This document shows positions 51,263 through 63,004 of a stretch of DNA of 64,000 nucleotides, in pieces. Position 1 is the stretch's first letter. Each line of letters begins with the position of its first letter. Made by a program: the position numbers and the translations under genes. Location of the stretch: NCBI RefSeq assembly GCF_020184175.1, contig NC_065533.1, forward strand, positions 54,660,351 to 54,724,350. Reading direction: 5' to 3'. Origin of the DNA: Aphis gossypii (Eukaryota; Arthropoda; Insecta; Hemiptera; Aphididae). The notes below the pieces were generated by a model, which saw only the letters and a program-made list of their open reading frames with translations, made no database searches and was not told the origin of the DNA.

Positions 51263-52555
51263 TCTAATCGCTTTCTTTAGATATGTACCTACTTAATTCT
51301 AATTTTCATTTAAGAATTTTATTATTGATAACTTTCAACACTTAAGTATGAAATTCTACTATACTAAAGGAATATCGTAAAAGATTACTGGTGGTATACC
51401 GTGTACGAAAAACATTCAAACACAATCTTTTATCGCATGATACTGAGTGTGAGATAAATGACCGGTTTTGTTATAATATGGGTATTGTCGTTACAGCTGC
51501 AGTTTTCGTTTGAGCTGCACTCGACCCAATGGAAATAAAGGAAATTTAAATGGGATTTTTTGTTTAGATTAGACACTGCCACACGGGATTAAATTGATGA
51601 TGGTTTCGATTCTATTGTCGGAATGTGCATTTTAGGTATTGAGTACATACTCGGCTTATTTATTCGTTTATATATTATAAACGATACGTGCTGTGTGCTC
51701 TTATTGGGACCAGCTGCCGGCACCCACAGAATAATATAGTATGTCAAGTGTTCGTATTTGAAGCTGTTTATTTCCGCCACTACAGACAATAATATCATGA
51801 CACTATTAGTTAAATTACACGAGATCATGTGTTGTAGTTGTAGCTATAGTTTCAAACAGAGTTTGCAAAGTGCGGCATTTTTGCCTATAGTAAACAACTC
51901 TGAATAATAATAACGTGCTTAGTATAAATATCAAAAACAATGATATCTTGGTGAAATAAAATTGAAAATAAATAATCATATTGTATAGTTCCATTGCATT
52001 TATCAGGTATATTTTCATATGAAACTATGGACTTTACTTTGAAAAATATTATATTTATTTATTTAGAACTGCCAAAAACTACTAATAATAAATTGTCATT
52101 TTTTCAAAATTGTTACAAAATTACAAATATTGGTATATTTAGATTTGACCAAAATCCACAGATAAAAATAAAATGATTTAAGTTTTCATTAATCTGTGAT
52201 AAGACGTTAATTTTATGTTAAAAAATAACGTTTAGTTTTATTTTATCTGTGATACAATCTATACTAATAGTTAATACAATAATACATAGTTTTAAAAATT
52301 TAATTGTTACGTTTTTGATTGTTATTTTGATAATTTAAAATGGACAAAAGAACATTTGTCTGATGATTTGTCTTATTTTACTATAAGATTAGAAGTACTG
52401 ACAAAATTTAGCCAAATGTTTCAAGTGTAAAAAAGAGTATAGTACATTGTATGTGTGTGTGTGTGTGTTTGTAGTTCGTGTTCAGTGTAGTCCGGACACG
52501 TACGTTTCTCCAGCCCCCTCCCACTTTTTTATTATAATAATTTTTTTATGCAATT

Positions 52556-52960
52556 ATTTAGCATATAATTAGCATGAATTTCCACGACTTTTTTTGTAAT
52601 TTGCACGATTTTAGATTGTGCGTAAAATCTAAAAATATCCATGGGGGGCTGAAGAAATATTTCACCAGCCCCGCCAAACATAAATAAAGGCAAATCAGAA
52701 TTAATTCCTGTGCCAATATTTAGCACGTAATTAGCATGAATTTGCACGATTATTCCCGGAATTTGCACGCCACTCTCTCGCCCGACAAATCGCATTTTAT
52801 TTTTTGTACATTTCCCCATCCCCCCACAAAACTTAAATAATGCGATTTTCAAAATTTTTCCTGTACCAATATTTAGCACGTAATTAGCATGAATTTGCAC
52901 GACTACACCCGGAATTCGCACGTCACTCTCTCGCCCGACAAATCGCATTTTCCCAGAGTA
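52556..52960. repeat. Mini tandem repeat at the right edge of U4
   Basis: A segment with CCAATATTTAGCACGTAATTAGC, an ATTTGCACG-like stretch, and CACTCTCTCGCCCGACAAAT occurs twice in full (about 52713-52795 and 52866-52948), with a partial related copy from 52556. The minus strand stays open across the copies (52532-52948, 138 codons), with repeated peptide IHANYVLNIGTG, because the repeat length keeps phase. No protein family is recognised. Confidence 0.75.
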
Positions 52961-53875
52961 TCAAATCGTAATCATGTAATATAATTAAAGTGTATTTTTT
53001 TTGTATGTGTAAATTTATTATTTTTGATGCTACATGTTTTACGTTGTTTTTTGAAGCATGTTAAATGTTGATATTATTTTAAATTTAAATTAACATTTTG
53101 GCTTTTCTATATTGAATTTCAAAATTCGGAAATTTTTTATTCTGTTTAAATATCTAACAATGAATTTTTAACAAAGAATGTCATGTTAATTTATATTTGA
53201 TCCCTTATATTTCATATTATTCATAGTGTTCATTACACATTTTACTTTGCAATGGCTTAATATCAATGACATCTCTTACATAATATGGTTTAATACTATA
53301 GTATAACACAATATACTATGATTTTTATGATAATCTGAATATAATATTATGATACATTTTTATAATTTAAGAATACATACCAAAACCTTCGCAATGCGTA
53401 TTTATGAAGGACCCTAAAGTCAGTGGAAGTTTTTTTAGAAATAGCTATTATATTCTACTATAGGGAAAAATTGTTTAATTCAATTATTAGTGATATAATT
53501 AAACAAAAATAATAATATAAGTACAGTGACGAAACAGCTGCCACATTCAAAAACTCCAAAGAAATGTGATTCCTCTAGAATAAAATATAAAATTATATAA
53601 GTAAAGTATTATAGTTATAATTTGAATTAACTATATGATGTTAGTGAGTATAATGAGGTATAATGAGTAGTGACTTGTACATAATTTTATTGCATTAATT
53701 TTTTTTATATCTATCTTATAAATAAATTCTTACATAGCAATTACATTTTTAAAATATTAATCTTATTCTTATTTATTGTTAAATATTTAAAATAATAATT
53801 ATAAAAGTTAAAATAATAAATATAATAAAAGGTACAACAAATTGTCAAACTGTATAAACTAAAAATTCACACATT
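52961..53875. other. AT-rich stretch, no gene seen
   Basis: No open frame, RNA gene or repeat shared with the rest of the window was recognised. Confidence 0.45.
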
Positions 53876-54110
53876 ATGGTTGTTGTGTCCTTAACTGGAA
53901 CAGGTTTTTTTTCATATCATCGAAAAGTTCCTATTGACGATCACTGCTTCTTTTTACATATACTGTATAGTGCCCAATTGAAGTCCTTAAACCACTTTTA
54001 CCACGATGAAAACAGATAGCACCACGAAGTTCATAATTCGTTGTTCCGTGAATCAATAACAGCGGAATATCACAGAGCTTAACTTTTAATAAATTTGCTG
54101 TCTCACTGCT
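53876..54110 (-). pseudogene. Ubiquitin-specific peptidase (C19)-like C-terminal fragment, broken
   Basis: The minus strand reads IHGTTNYELRGAICFHRG, then RTSIGHYTVYVKRSSDRQ, then a TAG stop followed by ELFDD and MKK. YELRG followed by GHYTxYVKR and a following DD block is the catalytic-His region of C19 ubiquitin proteases, where GHY holds the active His. The TAG sits where the family usually has Trp. An A-run after MKK hides a further frame change to KPVPVKDTT. No Cys-box part is visible. It may be a relic of a transposon-borne or duplicated protease gene. Confidence 0.6.
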
Positions 54111-54957
54111 TCAGCAAAAGTAGCTGAAATAGTTGTTACCGAGACAGTGAAAGTAATAGCCGTATGTATAATAATTTAAAAATTTATAAATAATATATTA
54201 TTTATAATGATAATTTATTTATTATTAGGGCAAGGTGGTATCAAAATATATCAAACTACCCCGTGAAGATGAATTGAAAATTTTTATTAAATGCGCAAAA
54301 GCTAATAGCAAAGATCTAAATAAATGCAAATATGCATTAAAAAAAACTAACTGATTGTTATAATCAAAGAGGTATAAGCTACTAACCGTAATTATTAATT
54401 ACGTATTAATTACCGTAGTTTGATTTACGCGTTTTCAGCAATGGTGTGTTTTATACAGCAAACTCCAAAACTGTCTTCGTGGAAATAATTTGGGGTGCAA
54501 AAACTCGGGAGCGATATTATCAATTTATACACGACAATTAATATACTATTTTGAATGTTAAATTTCAGTGAACCGACAATTTTACTGTTATTTATAAATA
54601 GTAGTCAGGTAACTAGGGAAAAATAGTTAAACAATAATAATTATAATTATTAAGTACAGATTTATTATATTATGTATACATTTATTTTAAAGAGAAGGGG
54701 GATATAGTGTTTAACTACACAGTTAATATGCATGTACCAAACTTAATTTTTCAATTTATTAGAGCATAGGTTTGAACTTATAACGTTATAAGTTCATTTT
54801 AGACAAAAGGTTGTTCTTGATTAGAATAAATAAAGTTGTTGAATTAGGTGGATAGATAGTAATAATTGAAGTTAATAGGTACATATTTAATGTATCTTTG
54901 ATGTATACCTCATGCAAATCAGTAATAATTAATTATTTTATATAACTAAAAGTTTTC
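54111..54957. other. Unassigned; possible small exon remnant at 54229-54354 (+)
   Basis: After an acceptor-like TTATTATTAG near 54228, the plus strand is open for about 42 codons (SKYIKLPREDELKIFIKCAK and on) to a TGA. No family is recognised and nothing joins it. The remainder is AT-rich with no visible gene. Confidence 0.25.
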
Positions 54958-55650
54958 GAACGGCAGTGTGCGACCGCGGTCAAATTATAATGCTGCAGAT
55001 GGCTTTATTTAAGAGGGTGACATAAATCGAAAAATTCAGTATTAGGAACATATGCGAAAATCGCCTTGTTGGCAGGACAATCATCCCTACGCCAGATGTA
55101 GTTTACAATGTTGTACGTGAATAGGACAAATACGATTTCTTTTAAATACAAAACATTCAAAAAATCGTTTTCGAACCGAGTGTCCGAGTGTAGTGAACAG
55201 TCGGTCAGATTATACAGTAGATATACCTATATAGAGTATATTATTCACGAAGGTCACTTAAGACGTACAATTCGGTATTAGGAACATATGCGAAAGATGC
55301 ATCTTTCGGAAAAGACGATCATTCCAGCGCCGCCGCTCGCCGCCTGCGTGGTTTACAAAGACTTAAACGCAGTGCTGCGTACGTGAATAGGACAAATACG
55401 ATTTCTTTTTAAATACAAAACATTCAAAAAATCCGTTTTTGAACCAAGTATAGTGGACAGTTGGTCAGATTATACTGTAGATATACCTATATAGAGGGTA
55501 TTACATTCACGAGGGTGACTTAAAACGTAAAATTCAGTATTAGGAACATATGCGAAAGATATGCACCTTTCTGCAAGACGAACTCTCAGCATCATCTGTG
55601 GTAGTCCATATAAAGAATTTAACGCACTAAGCAGCGCTCTATACTAGAGT
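54958..55650. repeat. Three-copy direct repeat, 216-266 bp
   Basis: Copies start at about 54958, 55174 and 55440, each with a CGAAC-type start, CAGATTATACAGTAGATATACC-like sequence (copies 2 and 3), a GGTGACTTAA-like part, TATTAGGAACATATGCGAAA (at about 55040, 55275 and 55538) and, in copies 1 and 2, GAATAGGACAAATACGATTT. It is richer in GC than the surroundings. Copies are diverged with indels, so the duplication is not recent. Function is unknown. Confidence 0.8.
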
Positions 55651-56051
55651 CTATAATATTATAATAGAACGAGTGTGATTTTTATTTTGAATTTATTGTT
55701 TTGCTACGAATAATCTATAATATATAATATACATTATACGTTTAAGTAATACATTTTTTCTATTGTAATGATTTATATTTTATATGTTACCTATATTATT
55801 ATAGATTTTTTTCTGTTATAATTATATATTGATGTATAATATTATTATACATTTTTTCTATTATAATGGGATACCTATATTGATCTGTAAATGATATGTA
55901 TTATTATTTTCAAAATAAGAAAACTTTTTTTTATTACTACATTATTTAATTTGAATATATTATAAAATATATCCTATAATCACAATTACATAATTTAGTG
56001 TGACTTCTAATAGAAGTTTATCAGGTACTTTTTGAACATCGCATAGAGGTT
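55651..56051. other. AT-rich stretch, no gene seen
   Basis: Short repeats of TATTATTATACATTTTTTC type around 55735-55870, otherwise nothing recognised. Confidence 0.4.
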
Positions 56052-56059
56052 AACGTGGT

Positions 56060-56213
56060 CAGTGGTGTATTTACGGGGGGGGATAGATCCCCCCCTTGGT
56101 ACTTTTTTTACTAGTAAGTTTAATAACATTGGTAAGTGTACCCCCTCACCGTCGAGGAAATTATGTTTTCCAACTTATATCCCCCCCTGGACCAAATCCT
56201 AAATACGCCACTG
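56060..56213. mobile_element. hAT-type MITE, 154 bp
   Basis: It starts CAGTGGTGTATTTACG and ends CCTAAATACGCCACTG, with an 8-bp duplication AACGTGGT at 56052-56059 and 56214-56221. The interior is the reverse complement of the MITE at 9433 (it shares, for example, TTATGTTTTCCAACTTATAT). Confidence 0.93.
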
Positions 56214-58254
56214 AACGTGGTCGCTATAATCACCAACAGATTACCTAGGGTAGTTAGCTATTGATATCACGTAGAATTTACATAATGATGATAAATATAT
56301 GTATGGTAAACATAACTTCTCAGCGATTGTTAAATTCAATATTACTCGACTTGGCATTAGCAAACTTATTATTATCTCTAGATTATCGCTAAGCGGCTAA
56401 GCACTAGCTATGAACATAGTAGATCACAAAATTACATCTATGCGATGTCCTTGGGTTTGGATTTTGCACACAGGATAGTAGGTATAGTGTAGTTACACGT
56501 CGTTATTTAAAAATATAGATTTCTGTCGAAACCATCATTATTAACATCAAGTACGATATATATTAAACAGTATTACATGATTTTAATTTTGACTCATACA
56601 TAGTTGATAATAAGTATATGTTTACATAAACATCAGATAATGATTTAAACACACTTATGACCCGATATCCGTTGAAAATACGAAAGGTCAGATATGGGAT
56701 AAAGACTATCATTTTTGATATAATATATTGTGATTAAAATATTTAAAATAATCATATCTCGAACTGTATAATATATTCGAACGGATTAAATCAATTATTA
56801 TAAATATAATTGGTTAGCTATAATAATATTCAACACAATTATTATTTCCAAGTCGTATTCATTATTTATTATCTTAGTCATTTCCGACATGGGATTTTGT
56901 TATCCGTATAATATTAATAATTGACCAGATAAATACAATATTATCTAGATTTACTAGTTTTAATTTTTTTTTTTTTTAGTTAGTCATTTAATAAGTGCTT
57001 TATTACGATATATTATGTTTTAGATATACACACGGTGATTCAGCTAAAAGTCTTAACTATTAGAAAATTACAATTTTATTATGTTTATTTGTAATTTATC
57101 ATACCTAGTTTAATTTAAAATATTATTTGTTTATTTTTACAAGTAAATAGTTTTAAATATAAAACTTTATCTAAATCTTACTTTTTACCTGCCATTAAAA
57201 TTAAAGAAACTATTAATTCTTTTATAAGGAAAAATAATTAAGTTCTCTTAGATTTTTACTGTAGGTAGAATAAAACACCCTCGAGCTTGTTATTGAATAA
57301 ATTATATAAAAATTAAGGAATGACGTTACCTATATTTTATATATATATATACATTTATATATATTTTATATAAATATGTGATTTTGTATGAGTTGTTCAT
57401 TATAATATTAAGAACTATTTATACTTAAATATTAAAATGTTGCGTATGCTCCTAAAATGTAATACCTACAGGTTGTCACCATCATATTCCCACCTCGGTA
57501 CCTCCCCCGGTTGTATAGGTATATACGATCTAATAAGCAGGGCTAGGATTTGTACGCAATAAAAAAATGTAAAATATACATTTTAATTTTTTAAATATAC
57601 ATACAAATATATATTTATTTATTGAAATACATCAGTGATTAACTGATTGTCATATAATACGTACTAAAATTTTAATTATTTATTTTACGAGCAGTAATAA
57701 AATTTATAATTCTTATTCAACACCTAGTAGAAATATGTATATTATATGCTACGATCACTGCATTTTTTTTTTAATTATCGGCTTGAATACAATAAATATA
57801 ATCATACTAAATATGCAAAAATATGCATTAAGCTCAATATATGCAAAAACGTGCAAAATAATAATAGAACCATATTCATCACAATAATATAAATCACGGA
57901 CATTACTCGCTAAAATTTATTCCATTTGGAAGTAGCAAAAAAAAACACGCTGTTGCATACAAATCGTAGCATTGCTAATAAGCAATTGTACGTTAATCGA
58001 CATTGAGCATAAGCCATAGGGAAACATGTTTTTCATATTATAATATCTGTTAATTGCTTATAGTCACATTATACAAAGCTGTGTTTTAGAAAAGATGAAT
58101 GTATATTATAATATTACACATTACAATATATCGATGGCCTAAAAGGCCAAACATAATACGTCCACTTTTTTAAAAATTGGTTTTATATGTCAAATCAAGA
58201 AAACTACATGCTTTTTATGGTTCTGCCAAATATCAATAAGTGTCCAAAATGATT

Positions 58255-58920
58255 AGAAGTGTGTTATTTTTACACACCTAAGATTCGTAAAAATTTTAAA
58301 TTATTACTATTATTTTATTTTATAATATTTTATATAAAAAGTTTTGCAGAGTATATTAATTGTCTTGGATATAGAATAATAAATATACTTATTCTATGTT
58401 CCAAGTATAAAAATATAGTATTTTAATATACAGTTCAAACTATAGTTTTTAAGCTTATATGCTGATTCGATTATTTAAATAACTTATTTAATATTATAGA
58501 TAAACTTTTATAGACTACTCATAATAAACTCACAACATAATACTAAAAAACTAAAATATTAAATATAATACTATTATAGAATGTATATTACGGAATTTAA
58601 ATGTACGTGTATAGGTAATGTACCCTTTATAAGTAGATAAAAAATATTCCATCATGTTCTATAGATTCTAAGAATATGGCCAATTATAAAAGAAATGCAA
58701 TTACTATTATAGAAGGTATATTACAAAATTTAAATGTGAGTGTATATGTAGTATAAGCATATAAGTTGATAAAAAATATCGATTTCCTATTATAATATGG
58801 TAATATATTTAAATAATATATACCTACCTAAGTATACTATTATAATATATAGACGCCTATTTAAGATAGTGGAGTCTATATGTGCATCACATGCCATTAA
58901 TTAAACATTCGGTAATCGGT
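58255..58920 (+). repeat. Direct repeat inside the inverted structure, copy 1
   Basis: Shares long similarity with 59990-60640, starting at AGATTCGTAAAAATTTTAAA and including AAAAAGTTTTGCAGAGTATA and TAAGAATATGGCCAATTATA. The offset is about 1.73 kb. It has a partial internal duplication around 58565-58780 (ACTATTATAGAA blocks). Confidence 0.8.
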
Positions 58921-59989
58921 ATATCGACTTGGGCGGGAACGCAAGGGAACTCAGCTCTTATACTAGCTTTTGATTTTAATTAGCGGTCTCATACTACATT
59001 TTCCTAAAAGAACGCAAGGGTATGCACTACGCAGTATAAAATATAAATTGCATCTTGTAAAAATAATACATTTTTAATAAATATTATTGTTGTTAACTTA
59101 TAATTAACATACTGTTATAAAGTTATTATTATTTATTTGGTATTAAAAATGTATAGGTACCTATATAATATATATTGGTTTTATTGATATATTCTATTTT
59201 GTTATGTACCTATCCGTTATTTAATTGAATTTCCTTACTATAGGCTAAAATAGTTTTTTTTTATTTAATATAACCAGGAAAAAGTTAAAAGTTTGAAATG
59301 ATTAAAAGTGTAAACATATTGACACTAAGTTTTAAAATTTAATTTAAATCACGATAATATCAATATTACTTTATCGTATATTTCTAGTAATAATCTCATA
59401 AAACAATAATAATTTCTGTTGTATATTAAGAAATTCGAGATTATTATGTCGATCCTTTTTTAGTAATAATTCATTTTATATATTTTATATTCATATTATA
59501 AATAAGGTAGAATACGATAATAATAAAATGTGTATACCTATTGTATGAATTTTTTTTTGTGTTTGTTCGGTCTTTTGGTCGATCAAATATCTCGAACGAG
59601 CGACAAACTGACGCCAGTGTCGGTATAATATACTGCAAATATAATACTAACGTTTACTTGCTATATTTTATATAATATGTTAACTAAAAATATTTAAAAT
59701 AATATAATCGAATATACTATCTTTAATAATAATGCATTGCTTTTATTTTACACATTCATCATTGTTGTTATTAGTATTACATATGAAAATGTGAGTAACA
59801 GTTGCTAAAATGTTAATATTAATTCCAGAAAAAAAAAATAGAGTAAAAGTTAATTCGTTCTTGATATTGAGTGAGAATAATAAATTATGTTTATTTTTTA
59901 TTAAGATAAGAGATTTCAATTTACTAGTTTTATTTCGAAAATGATTTAAGCAATGTGTTCAATGTTCATCTGACTTCTAAAATATAAAA

Positions 59990-60640
59990 ATGATTCTTAT
60001 ACATCTATTACATTCAGAAGATTCGTAAAAATTTTAAATTATTATTATTATTTTATTTTATAATATTTTATATAAAAAGTTTTGCAGAGTATATTATTTG
60101 TCTTGGATACAAGATAATAAATATACTTATTCTATGTTTCAAATGTAAAAATATAGTATTTTAATATACAGTTTGAACTATCGTTCTAAGTTATTTGTAA
60201 GTTAACGCTTATTGGATTATTTAAATAGTCTATTTAATATTATAGCTCAACTTTTATAAACTACTTATGATAAACTCATGTCATAACATAGTATTAAAAA
60301 AATAAAAATATTAAGTAGGTATAAATGTATAATACTATTATAAAAGGTATATTACGAAATTTAAATGTGCGTTTATAATGTACCTTTATAGCTAGATAAA
60401 AAATATTCCATCATGTTTTATAGATTCTAAGAATATGGCCAATTATAAAAGAAATGCAATCATAAGTATTTAATTCTAATGAGCTCAAAATATTTAAAAA
60501 GTAAAAACCGATAAAAAATTTCGATTACTTATAATAGGATAATATATTCTAATATGTATGTATACTATTATGATATATATACGCCTATTAAGATTGTGGT
60601 GCCTGTGTATGTGTGATGCACATGGTATTGATTAACCTCT
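59990..60640 (+). repeat. Direct repeat inside the inverted structure, copy 2
   Basis: Second copy of the segment at 58255-58920, with scattered substitutions and indels. Together with the 59500/60940 pair it indicates a tandem duplication of about 1.5-1.7 kb within the left arm. Confidence 0.8.
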
Positions 60641-62842
60641 CGGTATGTTCGTCTAATTATTGAAGATATAACCACGAAAGAAATTTAAACGAGTTCAGAG
60701 TTTCGGTCGATTTTTATTATGCGTTGATCGTATTTAACGGCTTCTTCACACATTTTATGTATTTATTTTATACTTACAGAGATCAATATTATATTATTGT
60801 AATCATAAAAAAAACGTGCCTCTTGGGCTATTCGTGGTATTAGTACAAAAAGTGATCAATCATTGTTCATTGACGGCAGGAAGTTCCTGCCAGGGACCAT
60901 TGGAACGCCAAGTCCTTTGTATAAATAAGGCAGAATACGATAATAATAAAATGTATATACCTACATACTTATTGTATGAAGTTTTTTTTGTGTGTGTTCG
61001 GTCTTTTGGCGACAAGCTGACGCCGGTATCGAGCGTCACCTACCGAGGTAGGTCGTATTGTATCTCGACAGGAAATATTAAATAATATACTGCAAATATA
61101 ATATTAACGTTTAATTGCTACATATATGATATATAGATAAACTATAATACATTTAAAATAATATAATTAAATATACTATCTTTAATAATGCATTGCGTTT
61201 ATTTTACACATTCGTTATTACTGTTATTCGTAATACGTGAAAAAATATTAAATACTATTTACCTACCTAAGTACTCGATTTTAAAACTAACTGCATAAAT
61301 ATAGTTACATCTATAACCCAAAATACTGCGTCTATTATCGTTTTGAATATAATTATTATCAATAGTGATTTATAACATATCTGTGACCAATGACCATTCA
61401 TCTTGTCGCTGTATACATAGTGGCTTAAAATATGGCCTAACTCGAATAAAACAACTATAGACAGCTGACTGGACATTAAAATTTATCAATAAAACAATTT
61501 TGAATATAGATATAAAGGTATATTTATAAATTATTACTAAAAGGTGAATGTTCATACTTCAAAAAACTTAAAGATATAGACATATCTATATTTATGCGGT
61601 CAGTTTTGAAATCGGGCACTTATATAATAATATTTTTTAATATATTACTAATATAACAGTATTAACGAATGTGTAAAATAAAAGCAATGTGTTATTACAG
61701 ATAGTATATTCGATTATATTGTTTTAAATATTTATAGCTAATATTATATATGTAGCAAGTAAACGTTAAAACTTAATATTATATTTGCCGTACATATATT
61801 ATTAAATATCTCCCGTCGAGATACTATATACGACCTAACTCAGTAAGACGTTCGACAGCGGCGTCAGTTTGTCGCTCGTTTGAGATAATTGATCGGCCAA
61901 AAGACCGACCATTATATGGCATACTTACACAAATATACTTCATATAATAGGTGTACACATTTTATTATTATCGTATTTTACCTTATTTATACAAAAGACT
62001 TGGCAATTTCAATGGTCTCTGGCAGGAACTCTCTGCCATCCACGATTGTTCACAATTTGTACTAATACCCCGAACAGTCCAATAGGCACGTTTCTTTTTA
62101 TGGTTACAATAATATAATAGACATTTCTGTAGGTATAAAATCAATATATAAAATGTGTGAAGAAGCGATTAAATACGATCAACACATAATAAAAATCGAC
62201 TGAAATTCTTAATTCGTTTAAAGTACGATCACAGTTACCGACGATCAAACGTATATTAATTAACAGCGCTCAAATTGGTAAAATGAAAGAATGGGAACCC
62301 AAATAGAATTTAAAAAAAACAGTGTTCCAACTAAACATTTATTTAACACTTACCCGTCGGAGGTTTTACCCCTCACACCTCCTATTTCAAAATTGCTTCT
62401 ATCATATTTTAAAATAAATAACTGTTAATATATAATATTTTTAACTTAGTGTCAATATGTTTACACTTTTAAGTTTTAATCACTTCAAACTTTTAACTTT
62501 TTCTTGGTTATATTAAATAAAAAAAAAAACTATTTTAACCTATAGTAAGGAAATTCAATTAAATAACGGATAGGTGCATAACAAAATAGAATATATTATA
62601 TAGGTATACCTATACATTTTTAATACCAAATAAATAATAATAACTATATAACAGTATGTTAATTATAAGTTAACAACAATAATTTTAATTAAAAATGTAT
62701 TATTTTATAAATATTTTTACAAGATGCAATTAATATTTTATATAATTTTTTTAAATCCCAAATAAACTTATCATGCATCAAGTAATATTATAGTAAGGAG
62801 AAATTAAATTTTAAAACTAATGTTAATAGTTTTAAGTGTGTG

Positions 62843-63004
62843 GAAAGGCGTATTTAGGATTTTGCTACCCTGCTGGATACACATTTTTTTTTTTACAACT
62901 GTTTAAATCAGTTTAAAAATAAAACCTTTCAGTTACATTTACTGCTCTCCAAACAAGTGCTGCCCGGGGCAATTGTCCCCATGCCCCCCATTAATACGCC
63001 ACTG
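62843..63004. mobile_element. Degraded hAT-type MITE
   Basis: The left end reads AAAGGCGTATTTAGG (compare CAGTGGCGTATTTAGG) and the right end TTAATACGCCACTG. A GC-rich GCCCGGGGCAATTGTCCCC block lies near the right end. No matching target duplication was found. It interrupts the right arm of the inverted structure. Confidence 0.7.

Larger units (their letters stand above)
43343..52740 (+). repeat. Macro-repeat unit U4 (right end of the array)
   Basis: tRNA-like start, spacer, L flank (44083-45240), array S4 (45240-51262) and R flank (51263-52740). The R flank lacks about 125 bp relative to U3. At the outer end, where U1-U3 switch into the next tRNA-like copy, U4 continues instead into CACGATTATTCCCGG and the mini-repeat at 52556-52960, marking the right edge of the tandem array. 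Confidence 0.9.

Noticed and set aside
13043..52740. Macro-unit as a Helitron or other known large transposon
   Set aside because: No Rep/helicase, integrase or transposase belongs to the unit itself, no consistent terminal signature or target duplication was seen at its edges, and units are head-to-tail with a single shared junction, which fits tandem duplication better.
60816..61085. 89-aa plus-strand ORF (MPLGLFVVLVQKV...)
   Set aside because: It lies in a block of the inverted-repeat structure whose partner at about 61960-62110 does not keep the frame, and no domain is seen.
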